Shown here one piece after another: positions 35,948-44,642 of a stretch of DNA of 64,000 nt. Both the position numbers and the translations under genes were made by a program. Origin of the DNA: Andalucia godoyi (lineage: Eukaryota > Discoba > Jakobea > Jakobida > Andaluciidae); NCBI GenBank assembly GCA_009859145.1, contig VRVR01000031.1, forward strand, positions 202,597 to 266,596. Direction: 5' to 3'. Below the pieces are notes generated by a model. It was not told where the DNA came from. It did no database searches and saw only the letters and a program-made list of their open reading frames with translations. The first letter of the stretch is position 1. Each line of letters opens with the position of its first letter.

Positions 35948-37460
35948 CTACAATCGTATAAAGATCTTTGCTTTGTACAAGACGCCAGCAACGGTTGTCC
36001 ACAGCAAGACGTGGACAAACGACCAAAGGAAGTTCGCGAGCTGGTCTGATGCGACCCAGGTTTTGAACATGTTTTCGTACAGATAAAGCCACAGTGTTTG
36101 GCCGTCGGAAACAGTGATGTTGTCCATGAAGAGAACGCCCAGGAAGACCATACCGACGAAAACGACGAGCGGATTTGTGCCGAGCCATCGCAGAGGCTGC
36201 ACAAGCCGCAGAACAAGTCTCGAGGGGAAAATGTCACAAAGCGCCGTGCAAAAGCACAACACAGCGCCGCTGAATCCGCTTGTAATCAGCGTGAACGAAA
36301 CGCTCCATAGCTTCTTGTTGAACGGTGTTGCGTACTGCAGCCAGTATGCACAGGAAATCAGCACAAAGGCAAACGTCATCCACATTGCGCAAAGCCGTTC
36401 CATTGTGATCTTTGACTTGTACCTTTGCCAGATGAGGCCAAATTCATATCCAAAGAGCCCAGTGACACAGGAGGTGAGCGTGGACCAGAGGCCTTCCGGA
36501 TCCGTCGGATGAATCCTATTGCGACACTCAAAGCAAAACCGGAGAGGCGGTTGAAAAAGAAAGACACAAAGTAAGCCAAGGAGAAGATCGACAAAGCAGG
36601 AGGGAGAGGCGAGACGTCAAAATAAAAGAAATATATAATGAAAAAAAAAAAGACACATACATGTACTTTCCGTACACTTCCCGATCGATGTACCCACTTG
36701 GATTGCACGTCGGCGAAAGGTCTCCTCGATCTGTTCACGAGTGCAGGTCAAGCGGAAACCCAAACAACAAGTCCAAAAAAAGAAGAGAAGAGACGAGGGA
36801 TTAGCAATGTAGCAGCGACGGGGGGATGATGAGACGGGATGGCTCGAAAGCCGTACAAAGATCACGATACATACCGCAGTCCGAGTAGTCAGGCACCTTG
36901 ATCGAGTACATGACAATGGCATACAACGCAAGGAACAAGAACATGACGAGCCTTCTTCCAGCGTCGTTCAGGAAAACAGCGCCAAGACTAATGACACCAT
37001 AGACGATCCCAAGCCTTTGCAAGACGCCCATCACACGAAACGGGGTCTTGAATTTCCGAGCCTGCACATTGAGCCACAGCCCAATCAAAAACAAGAGCGC
37101 GGCTCGTCTCAGAATGTTAAACAGCAGCGCCCAAGTCTTGCTTTTCTTTGACAGCGAAAATGCAGCCGACATTCCCATAATGAACAAAAACGACGGGAAA
37201 ATGCAGTCTGCAAGCTGGATTCCTTCCCACTCCGTTTCATCAAACGGAGGGAAAATCGGCTTGGAAAAGTCTCCCTGATTGTCAACAATAATCATACCAA
37301 CCATGGTCGCACCGCGGAAAACATCCAGCGCCAGCAGCCGCGCTCCCAGCGTCGCATTTCCTTTTGTTGGTTCTCCTGAATTAATGCTCTGCACACTCGA
37401 CGCAGGGCCGCCAGCAAGAGGAAGCAGCGGCCGCGATTCATTCAGATTCAACACCGGCAT
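35948..37460 (-). CDS. HGSNAT-type (DUF5009) acyltransferase-like membrane protein, three exons
   Basis: Three minus-strand exons, 37460-36875, 36730-36661 and 36515-35948, give 407 residues. The introns are 144 bp (GTATGT ... GAACAG) and 145 bp (GTATGT ... CAATAG), and both junctions restore frame: YSDC/DRGDLSPTCNPSGYIDREVYGKY/MIHPTDPEGLWS, which is the conserved lumenal loop of this family. Other signatures are LALDVFRGATMVGMIIVDNQGD, EWEGIQLADCIFPSFLFIMG and RWLGTNPLVVFVG. About ten membrane helices are expected. Human HGSNAT transfers acetyl from cytosolic acetyl-CoA to heparan glucosamine across the lysosome membrane; bacterial and plant relatives of this shorter length are uncharacterised. 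The ATG at 37460 is used; the frame to 37493 lacks another ATG. Confidence 0.85.
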
Positions 37461-37929
37461 ATCCTCAACAGCAAAAAACCCCCAAAAATCCAACAGCCAA
37501 AAAAAAAAGAAGAAGAAAGGACGGGAGAGAAGAAATACATATATATATATATATATATATATAACGGAAAGAAGGAATGAAGGAAAAGGAATGCAACGTT
37601 GTATATTGATTTACCAGACGTGATGCTCCGCAGCGGAAATTATCGGGCTTTTCGTTTGCGCATGCTTTTCCCGATGGAGAGGTTTTTGCATGATGTGCCA
37701 TGCACGCTAAGCCAAGCAGGCCGGCCCGCCCGCTTTTCGCGCCAAAAATATAAACAGACAATGACAACCCAAAACCCAAAAACCCATTTTCTTCTGTCAA
37801 ACAGAGTCATTGTTTTCCAGTTGTGAATCGTTGTTTCTTTTCCTTTATTATTTTCCATGGTGAGGGTTTTCTTCTTCTTGGTCGTCTTTTGATTCCTATT
37901 TTTTTCCTCTCCTTCTTCAGCTCCGTCCA
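37461..37929. other. Divergent intergenic region with (TA)n
   Basis: Between the HGSNAT-type and SNF2/RING genes. It has an A/G-rich tract (37500-37534), a TA dinucleotide array (37539-37563) and a pyrimidine-rich leader (37840-37920) before the helicase ATG. Confidence 0.6.
37539..37563. repeat. (TA)n microsatellite
   Basis: About 12 TA units in the 5' flank of the HGSNAT-type gene. Confidence 0.9.
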
Positions 37930-40380
37930 ATGTGCTCTGTTCAGCAGACGCAGTATGTCGGAGTGCACTGCTCCAAGAATATTGATCCCGATGCGTTCGA
38001 CACTCTTGAGAGTTCGTACATACGACTCTCGTATTATGCTCCGATATCGTTCTACTCCTCGAAACGAGTTCGACATCATCTGTCAGGACCCTATGCGGGA
38101 TACGAGCTTTCATCCTATGACCTGTCTTTGGAAAATCAGAGAATTCTGCTCGAGTACATGACTGCGTTTCTCAGAGAAGTCAAGCGGATGGAAGGCTTCT
38201 TTTATCCGCTCCTGGATTTTTCAAAGTTTGACCAGAATGGAGTGTATCCCCCGTCTCGAGGAACGACTCTGTACTATTTCGACAACATTCCTTCGTATCT
38301 CAAAGCGCCAGATGTGATTCATATTTCCTTTGTGACGAGCAAGATCCACATCTCCTTTGTTCCTTTGCATGGCTTCTCACTGGCGAAGTTCCAGACGATT
38401 CCGCTGAAAGTTTGGCTGAATCCATTCCCGCTGCCAAGCAGTTCCGACTGCCATTCCACTACCGATACGTTGCTTCCGTACCAGTCTGCGATCGTGAATC
38501 GCATTTTGAAACAGGAACGCGAAATGAAGCAGTACGAAGTGTGTATTTTGGACGGAGTCGCACGACTTCCGTTCACCCTGCACTCATTTTCCATTCATTC
38601 TACAGTCTTGTGTTGCCCGCCAGGGACTGGAAAGACCCGTATTGCATGCTCGATCATTGGTACAACCACCCAGCCATGCTTGATTGTGTGTCCGCCGCAG
38701 GTGATTTTGCAGTGGAAGAACGAGCTGAATCGTATGAACATCCAGCTCCTTGAGGACGGAGGATACGTCAAATTAGTGGACTTTGCGCATGCGGCGGACT
38801 CCGTGGATCTTCTCACGCTTCCCGACAAAGTCAAATTTGTTGTCATCGACGAGTTTCAAGAGTTGTTTCGCTCCTCGACATTGACAAAGTCGGTCGGGCT
38901 TGAGACGTTCCGAGAGGAGCACAAAGCTTTCTTGATTTTGATCAGCGCGACGCCACCTGCTCCCCAATCCCTTCCCGATTGTTGTCTCACCATTCCGGCG
39001 TTCCGCACCGATGTTTCCTCTTTTCGAGATGCGGTTCTGAAGCAGATTTCGTATGCAGTCTCTCCGGACGAAGTCAAGAAAGAAGCAGTCGCGGTGGGAT
39101 TGCAGTTTCCAGAAATTGTGTGCTGCACACATTTTGTAGAGCTGAACAAAATGCAGCGGCTTTCCTACGATCTTCTCAACATCATGTTTGAGGTTTTTGT
39201 GTACCGCGTGCGCCATACAACCCATCGCCTGCAGCAAGGGTACGGAAACCGTCGCTGGGTGAATGAATGCCTAGAGGCGCTGAAGAAGGGCTTCAAACGG
39301 ATCGATTTCGTGACCGTTCCGGACGCCATGCAGGGTTTCGATACTAGCATTCACAATGGCAAGCTGTGGAAATTTTTCAATTTTGATACGATTCGAACAG
39401 ATCAGCTGCTGTGGTCGTTTTCAGATCCGACCGCCTTTTTCCGATCCAAGTTGCGCATCTGCAATCTTGCCAACGAAACGGATTTCAAGCGGAATTATTC
39501 AATTCAGAGCATTGCAAAAAAATTGAATGTGCCGGTGGAAGATCTGCTGACCAGTTTGAATATCAAACCTTGTGAAATGATGGGCAAGTTCATGCAGCAG
39601 ACCATGCTGCGTTTCATGTCCATGTACTCGCAAAATTCAAGGGAGGAGAGCCAGAACCGCAGAAAATCCCAGCATTCAGGCGAAGCGGACGACGGAAGCT
39701 GCCCCATTTGCTTGGACGAGTTCGACCCCTCCAAGAGCTATATCATTCTCCATCCCTGCGGCCACTTCTTATGCCGCAGCTGTTCGATGTACTACACGTC
39801 CGAGGATTGCCCAATGTGTCGGACGTTTATCGAGGACCGGAAAATGATGACTAAGGACACGCGGCCGGTCGTTAGCGCACACATGAAGCCAGTTGCTGAC
39901 GCCCCCACTGTGGCAGATGCGGAAGGGTTTGGGAAAGTGCGTGCGCTCGTCGATTTATTGCAGACCTTCACGGAAGGGAAGAAGTCCTCTGTCGTCCATT
40001 GCGAGACGTGCCAGGCAGTGGATTTTGTGCGAGTTGTATGTGAGCAGAACCACATACCGCACATGATTTATCGTCCGGGGGACAATCCAGACGTTCTTGA
40101 ACGGTTCAAAACGGCAGTTGAGAAGTCGCCGCACCATCTTCTATGTACCAGTGTGTCTGGCATCGACTTTCCCACCGTGAAGGCTGCCGTAATGTTTGCG
40201 ACGCTTGAAAAATGGATCACAAAGCCGGTTGAGGCGATGGAAGATGAGATCCAGTTCATGTGTCGAGTTCGCCGGCTGGGAAGCCAAGAGAAGGTCGAAT
40301 TTCATCGGTTTGTGACACGAGGCACGGTGGAGGAAATTCTTTTCTGGCGTGTCTGGCATCGATACTCGGCCTTGATGTAG
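37930..40380 (+). CDS. Divergent SNF2-family ATPase with inserted RING finger
   Basis: An 816-residue protein with helicase motifs in SNF2 order. Motif I is CPPGTGKTRIA (about 228), Ia CLIVCPPQVILQWKNEL, II VVIDEFQEL (about 307; DEFQ where Rad5/SNF2 proteins have DEAH or DEGH), III LILISATPP. A C3HC4 RING lies between the two ATPase halves at about 591-630 (CPICLDEF ... CGHFLCRSC ... CPMC). Lobe 2 has SSVVHCETCQAVDFV, TSVSGIDFPTVKAAVM and motif VI QFMCRVRRLGSQEKVEFHRFVTRGTVEE. RING placement as in Rad5/HLTF/SHPRH predicts a ubiquitin-ligase translocase; no HIRAN domain is seen. The sequence is far from standard nuclear members and could have a large-DNA-virus ancestor; this is inference only. 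The ATG at 37930 is used. Confidence 0.75.
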   Translation: MCSVQQTQYVGVHCSKNIDPDAFDTLESSYIRLSYYAPISFYSSKRVRHHLSGPYAGYELSSYDLSLENQRILLEYMTAFLREVKRMEGFFYPLLDFSKFDQNGVYPPSRGTTLYYFDNIPSYLKAPDVIHISFVTSKIHISFVPLHGFSLAKFQTIPLKVWLNPFPLPSSSDCHSTTDTLLPYQSAIVNRILKQEREMKQYEVCILDGVARLPFTLHSFSIHSTVLCCPPGTGKTRIACSIIGTTTQPCLIVCPPQVILQWKNELNRMNIQLLEDGGYVKLVDFAHAADSVDLLTLPDKVKFVVIDEFQELFRSSTLTKSVGLETFREEHKAFLILISATPPAPQSLPDCCLTIPAFRTDVSSFRDAVLKQISYAVSPDEVKKEAVAVGLQFPEIVCCTHFVELNKMQRLSYDLLNIMFEVFVYRVRHTTHRLQQGYGNRRWVNECLEALKKGFKRIDFVTVPDAMQGFDTSIHNGKLWKFFNFDTIRTDQLLWSFSDPTAFFRSKLRICNLANETDFKRNYSIQSIAKKLNVPVEDLLTSLNIKPCEMMGKFMQQTMLRFMSMYSQNSREESQNRRKSQHSGEADDGSCPICLDEFDPSKSYIILHPCGHFLCRSCSMYYTSEDCPMCRTFIEDRKMMTKDTRPVVSAHMKPVADAPTVADAEGFGKVRALVDLLQTFTEGKKSSVVHCETCQAVDFVRVVCEQNHIPHMIYRPGDNPDVLERFKTAVEKSPHHLLCTSVSGIDFPTVKAAVMFATLEKWITKPVEAMEDEIQFMCRVRRLGSQEKVEFHRFVTRGTVEEILFWRVWHRYSALM

Positions 40381-40937
40381 CGATAACAGCAGACAACCGC
40401 CAACCGATTCGCTGCCGTAAAAAAAAAAAACAATATAAAACATGACAAAAAGGAAACACAAAGAGAAGGAAAATCCCGGATCGGGAATTTTTTCCTTCAG
40501 CTGTTGTAATGCGTCCGACCAGCTCCTAGCCTCGTACACCAACTCCGAAAAAGGAAGCAGTTGACGCCGGGAATGTGAAACAGCAGTGCAACCTCAGCAG
40601 CAACTCCTTTCTTGATGATTCCCCTTTGGCTTTTCTCGTCGTTTTTTCCCTTTCTCCCCTCTTTTCCGATTCTTTTCCTCTGCTTCCTTTCGCGTTTTTT
40701 TCGCGTTTGCAACTTCCCCCCATTCCCGCTTTCTCGTATTTGCCATCTCGCTGTTTTACCAGGTCCAAAACATTACCGTCTTCTTTCTGCGTTTTTCTTC
40801 AAGCGCGTCGCTAATCGAGTTCTTGTGTGAAGCGTCGACTCTGGGGTTTCCCACGCTCGCGATCTCTGTGCACTTCTAGAGTCTTTTTTTATATAGTTAT
40901 TTTATATTGTGATTTTAGTGTTTTTGAAGTATCTCAG
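40381..40937. other. Intergenic region, T-rich leader
   Basis: Between the SNF2/RING stop and the phosphatase start. Pyrimidine-rich (40610-40760) on the plus strand. The phosphatase frame is open back to 40827 with an ATG there, but the extra 37 residues (MKRRLWGFPRS ... VFEVSQ) look like UTR. Confidence 0.5.
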
Positions 40938-42170
40938 ATGGAAGTTCAGCATCAGCAGGTGGTGGGAACGGTTGTCGCAGATGCACGCAGCAATTCAAAC
41001 TGGAACAGCAGCAACGGTCTCGGGACGTTCCCGAATCGTGTGTCGGAGATCATTCCGGGAAAGATTCTTATGGGTCCATTTCCGTGGGATATCGAGAATT
41101 TTGCGTATCTTAAACAGCAGTTTGGTGTCACGCGCATTGTGAATTGCACGCTGGAGGACTATGCAGCGTGTCTTGATCCCCCAACGGTCTCGTTTGTGGA
41201 CAAGACGTTTGCAGTGCATCACATTCCAATGGACGATGCTCCAATGCAGACATTCACGCAGTATCTGGATGATCTTTTTGCGTTTTTGGAGATCTATTCT
41301 GATGAATCCGAAGCAGATATCGTCCAGTACTATAATGATGAGAACCCTATCAACAATATCCACAGCCATAGCCACAGCCACAGTCGTGGGATCTCCTGCC
41401 CAAATCCAATCAAGAGCCATATGAGCTGTAACGGCTTCAACAAGAGCAAGAATAATAGCAATAGGGCTCATAACACCAACAACAGTAATAACAACAACAA
41501 CAACAACAGCAGCAGCAACAGCAACAGCAGCGGCGGCGGCAATGGCAGTGACCGTGAGGGCATGGACAAGAGCGAGGCGATGACTGCTCTTGAAGACCAA
41601 ATAACACGGATCCACGTCGCGGATGAAAATTCGATCGATCCGTCGCTGTTGTGTCCCCACCAGGTGATCTACATCCACTGTCTCATGGGGGTCAGCAGGT
41701 CAGCGGCGGTTCTGTTGTCGATACTAATGCGTGCATTTGGGCTTCCTCTCCGAAATTCTCTTGAGCTTGTCAAAAAGCGAAGGTCCGTTGCGGCGCCGAA
41801 CCACGGATTCTTCTCACAGTTGCTGCGGCTTGAAGAACAGTGGATCCCAGATGCCTATCCAAGCATGACATACGAGGATTATGCAGGAAACACGTGGTCG
41901 GCACAGACCGCCGTGCTTAACGCAAAGATTGTTGAAGACTACATTGACGACGACGAAGTCGACGGCGATGATGACGGTGATGATGACGATCGCGAACATG
42001 CAGGCAAGGGCGGGATTGGCGGTGCGTTTGGACATTATTCCAAAAAGTACTGGGGCAGTCCTTTTGGGCCCTTTCCAAACGACAATGACAAGGATGAGCT
42101 GGAAGAGGACATGGACGACGGCGAAGAAACACGTGTCCAAGATGACGAGGATGCCGACGATGATGCATGA
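40938..42170 (+). CDS. Dual-specificity phosphatase with long Asn/Ser-rich insert in the catalytic domain
   Basis: A 410-residue protein. The DUSP fold begins at about residue 28 (VSEIIPGKILMGPFPWDIENFAYLKQQFGVTRIVNCT), continues through VHHIPMDDAPMQTFTQYLDDLFAFLE, is interrupted at about 118-242, and resumes with QVIYIHCLMGVSRSAAVLLSILM, holding the HC-x5-R signature (C248), then KKRRSVAAPNHGFFSQLLRLEEQW. The Asp of IPMDD is the likely general acid. The insert contains His-Ser repeats (HSHSHSHSRG) and Asn runs coded by AAC/AAT; in the fold it falls just before the strand leading to the P-loop. The C-tail is acidic (Asp/Glu). Catalysis on phospho-Tyr/Ser/Thr proteins is likely; the substrate is unknown. 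Confidence 0.85.
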   Translation: MEVQHQQVVGTVVADARSNSNWNSSNGLGTFPNRVSEIIPGKILMGPFPWDIENFAYLKQQFGVTRIVNCTLEDYAACLDPPTVSFVDKTFAVHHIPMDDAPMQTFTQYLDDLFAFLEIYSDESEADIVQYYNDENPINNIHSHSHSHSRGISCPNPIKSHMSCNGFNKSKNNSNRAHNTNNSNNNNNNNSSSNSNSSGGGNGSDREGMDKSEAMTALEDQITRIHVADENSIDPSLLCPHQVIYIHCLMGVSRSAAVLLSILMRAFGLPLRNSLELVKKRRSVAAPNHGFFSQLLRLEEQWIPDAYPSMTYEDYAGNTWSAQTAVLNAKIVEDYIDDDEVDGDDDGDDDDREHAGKGGIGGAFGHYSKKYWGSPFGPFPNDNDKDELEEDMDDGEETRVQDDEDADDDA

Positions 42171-42621
42171 ATAGGCAAAGAAAGAATGGAATGATGTGCG
42201 AGATGACTTTCATGGGATAGAGACGAGATGTGTGTGTACAGAATACAGCAGTAATTTCAGTGATGATATTTAAAAAAAACAATGACGACTTCAGGCTCCC
42301 CAGCGTCTTCTCGATAGCAATATTGAATCGTCCATCAATACTTGGACGACGGATTTTTTTTTTTCAAAAGACAGAAAAACGAACGTAAGAATTCGCGAGC
42401 TGAGCCTGCCAGTTCCTCTCGATCGGGCATGTTTTTGATTGACAAACAGCTCCTCTTGCATTTCTGCGGGCGATTTTGACGATTGGCATCCAAATTCCTA
42501 TCGTTTTCGTTCCTCTTTCTCCTTCTGAATGTAACTGTTATTTTAATGCTCAAAATAAATAAATAAGTAAATTCTCTTTGTTGTTTGATACTCTCAGACA
42601 TAAATAGATAAATAGATAGAT

Positions 42622-42652
<31 letters not shown>

Positions 42653-42653
42653 G
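42171..42653. other. Intergenic region with GATA/GAAA array
   Basis: Between the phosphatase and tetraspan-PDZ genes, both on the plus strand. A minus-strand open frame here (42335-42601) is basic and low complexity and is not taken as a gene. An array of AGATA then GAAA units (42604-42650) abuts the next start codon. Confidence 0.55.
42604..42650. repeat. (ATAGATA)/(GAAA)n microsatellite
   Basis: A purine-rich tetranucleotide array ending three bases before the ATG at 42654; it must lie in the 5' UTR or core promoter. Confidence 0.9.
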
Positions 42654-44525
42654 ATGGGAACAGAATGTCAGCTTCCCGCTCTAGGGGCTTCGGTGTTGCT
42701 CGCGTGTTTTTCATTCATATTGCTGGTGCTAGGATGCAACCGCCGCGAGAATCATTCCGATTCGGTGTCAAAGCCAGTGACACTAGAGTATGGCGGGAAG
42801 ACGTATATAGGAGGGTGGCCATCAGTGAACAGCGACATGCAGATTGCTACGGCTTGCTTGGGACTTGCCGTATCTGCGCTTTCCATTGCATTTCGACAAC
42901 GAATTCGCATTGAAACGCTCTTTGCTCTCTGCGTTGTTTCGCTTTGCGCATTCGCAGTTGGGCTGGCAGCCTGCATACTGGATGCACAGGAAGTCCAGAG
43001 TGCGATGGATGACTGTAAAAAGAATAGCGCGGCGACAAACTGCGAGAATTCAGAGTACGTGTATGTCGCGGTTTCCGACATTTTTGTTGCGTTTCTGAGT
43101 TTTTGCGTAGCGGCGCTGTTTGCAGCCGAGGTTGGACGAAAGCAGGACGAAAAGGTCGCCCCGCAGAACACGCATTCAAAGCTGGAATGCCCAGATGGCG
43201 TTGCTCCGACAGTTGATCAACCATCTGTGCACACGAGGCTGCCAAGCAACCTCGTAGTCCAGGCTGTCACAAGCGCCCCGGCAGCAATGGGCGGCCAGAC
43301 TGCTCATCATGGACAATCTGGCCAACAGCATGCAGACGGCACAAAGAAGCAAGAGTCAGTCGTTGCACCCGTTGGTGCTCCAGGTGGTGACACTCCAGAA
43401 AAGAAGACACCGCAATTTGCAGATCCCGTTTTGGAAGCGCCATCGCAAGCCGTCGCTACACAGGATCTGCCACCACAAAATCCTCAGCAGGAAGTGATGC
43501 AACCAGCACAGAATGCCAACGTTGTCGAAAGTGTTCTTACAGAGGAGCCTGCCGCGGCCGATTCGTCATCAGAACGTACGTTGCCAGCAGAATCTCGAGC
43601 GCCCCTTCAGCGTACGGCGGAGTGCGACGTCACGAGCAGCAGGCCGTCGTTTGCGTCGGAAAATGGCTCTGTTTCACAATTGTTGCCACGGCTGGCTTCA
43701 AAATCGAGCATGTCGCCGACACCCGAGGACGCATCGTCGGCTGGAGCCACGCCGAGGAGCGCGGAAAGGGAAGTGAGCGGAATCCCACCAAGCTTGCAGG
43801 GTGTAACACCTTCACTTGGCGCCGTGTTACGTTCTGGAGAGGAAGGAAGAAAGGGAGTTCTTGTCGTGGATTCTCTTCAAGGCCAGAGTGCCATGCAGGC
43901 GTTCATTGCGGACGGCGACTACATTACGCATATTGCTGGCCAGTCCGTTGAGAACCGATCCGACGTTAATCTCATCTTGGCGAACTACAATCCTGGGGAT
44001 GTTGTGGATGTTGCAGTCTTACGTGGGACGGGCCTCGGAGAAGAAGTTTCTCAGCTTGAAATCGGTGGTCAAGGTCTGTCGCTGCTGCAGGTTCGAAAGT
44101 TCAGAGAGCAAGCAGGAATGCCCGTTTGCCCACGTCCTCTTTGGACCACTGAATCTGCACTTGCAGCAATCACGATCTTGCGTCCTTGGACTGGTTTTCT
44201 CTGCAAGCATATCGGCTCGGAGCTGCAGATCACCGCAATTGCAGAGGAGTCCCCTGCAGCGAGGGCAAAGCCTGCCCTCGAGAAAGGTATGGTGGTCGTG
44301 GCGATCGATCGGAAGAAAGTGGACTCCTTGCAGCTCCTCGAATCTGAGCTTTCCACAAAAGCCGCCGGCGAGGTGGTTGTCTTTGAATGCCGTCGGTCGG
44401 GCGCTTCGCAGACATCTTTCTTTTCTCAAGTGGAGCTGGGAGTTGAAGGAAGATCTGTATCTGAAATCCGCTGTCTCCGTGAACTCGCTGGATTCAAAGC
44501 TGTTTCGCAAACCGGCAGGAGCTAG
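42654..44525 (+). CDS. Tetraspan membrane protein with two C-terminal PDZ-like domains
   Basis: A 623-residue protein of unknown function. Four membrane segments lie at about 8-30 (SVLLACFSFILLVLGC), 64-83, 90-112 (LFALCVVSLCAFAVGLAACIL) and 142-166; the loop between segments 3 and 4 has two cysteines that could pair. A Gln/Pro/Ser-rich linker (about 170-385) follows. Two PDZ-like domains end the protein: one around 390-465 (GAVLRSGEEGRKGVLVVDSLQGQSAMQAFIADGDYITHIAGQ; the first part resembles the ligand loop, the end the DxI-x-x-I-x-G motif) and one around 520-590 (ITAIAEESPAARAKPALEKGMVVVAIDRKKVDS). Four-helix plus cytosolic PDZ suggests a membrane scaffold of MARVEL/claudin topology. Domains were judged by eye, so PDZ is likely but not certain. 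Confidence 0.6.
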   Translation: MGTECQLPALGASVLLACFSFILLVLGCNRRENHSDSVSKPVTLEYGGKTYIGGWPSVNSDMQIATACLGLAVSALSIAFRQRIRIETLFALCVVSLCAFAVGLAACILDAQEVQSAMDDCKKNSAATNCENSEYVYVAVSDIFVAFLSFCVAALFAAEVGRKQDEKVAPQNTHSKLECPDGVAPTVDQPSVHTRLPSNLVVQAVTSAPAAMGGQTAHHGQSGQQHADGTKKQESVVAPVGAPGGDTPEKKTPQFADPVLEAPSQAVATQDLPPQNPQQEVMQPAQNANVVESVLTEEPAAADSSSERTLPAESRAPLQRTAECDVTSSRPSFASENGSVSQLLPRLASKSSMSPTPEDASSAGATPRSAEREVSGIPPSLQGVTPSLGAVLRSGEEGRKGVLVVDSLQGQSAMQAFIADGDYITHIAGQSVENRSDVNLILANYNPGDVVDVAVLRGTGLGEEVSQLEIGGQGLSLLQVRKFREQAGMPVCPRPLWTTESALAAITILRPWTGFLCKHIGSELQITAIAEESPAARAKPALEKGMVVVAIDRKKVDSLQLLESELSTKAAGEVVVFECRRSGASQTSFFSQVELGVEGRSVSEIRCLRELAGFKAVSQTGRS

Positions 44526-44587
44526 TCCCACAGCTCGTTGTTCCCCCAAAAATCTCTAGACGTATCCATCTTGCAATGAATCACTGT

Positions 44588-44614
44588 TTATTATTATTAT
44601 TATTATTATTATTA
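44588..44614. repeat. (TTA)n microsatellite
   Basis: About nine TTA units in the 117-bp gap between the convergent stops of the tetraspan-PDZ and DCAF11 genes. Confidence 0.85.
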
Positions 44615-44642
44615 CGGATCCAACATGGACAGCTCCTTTGCA

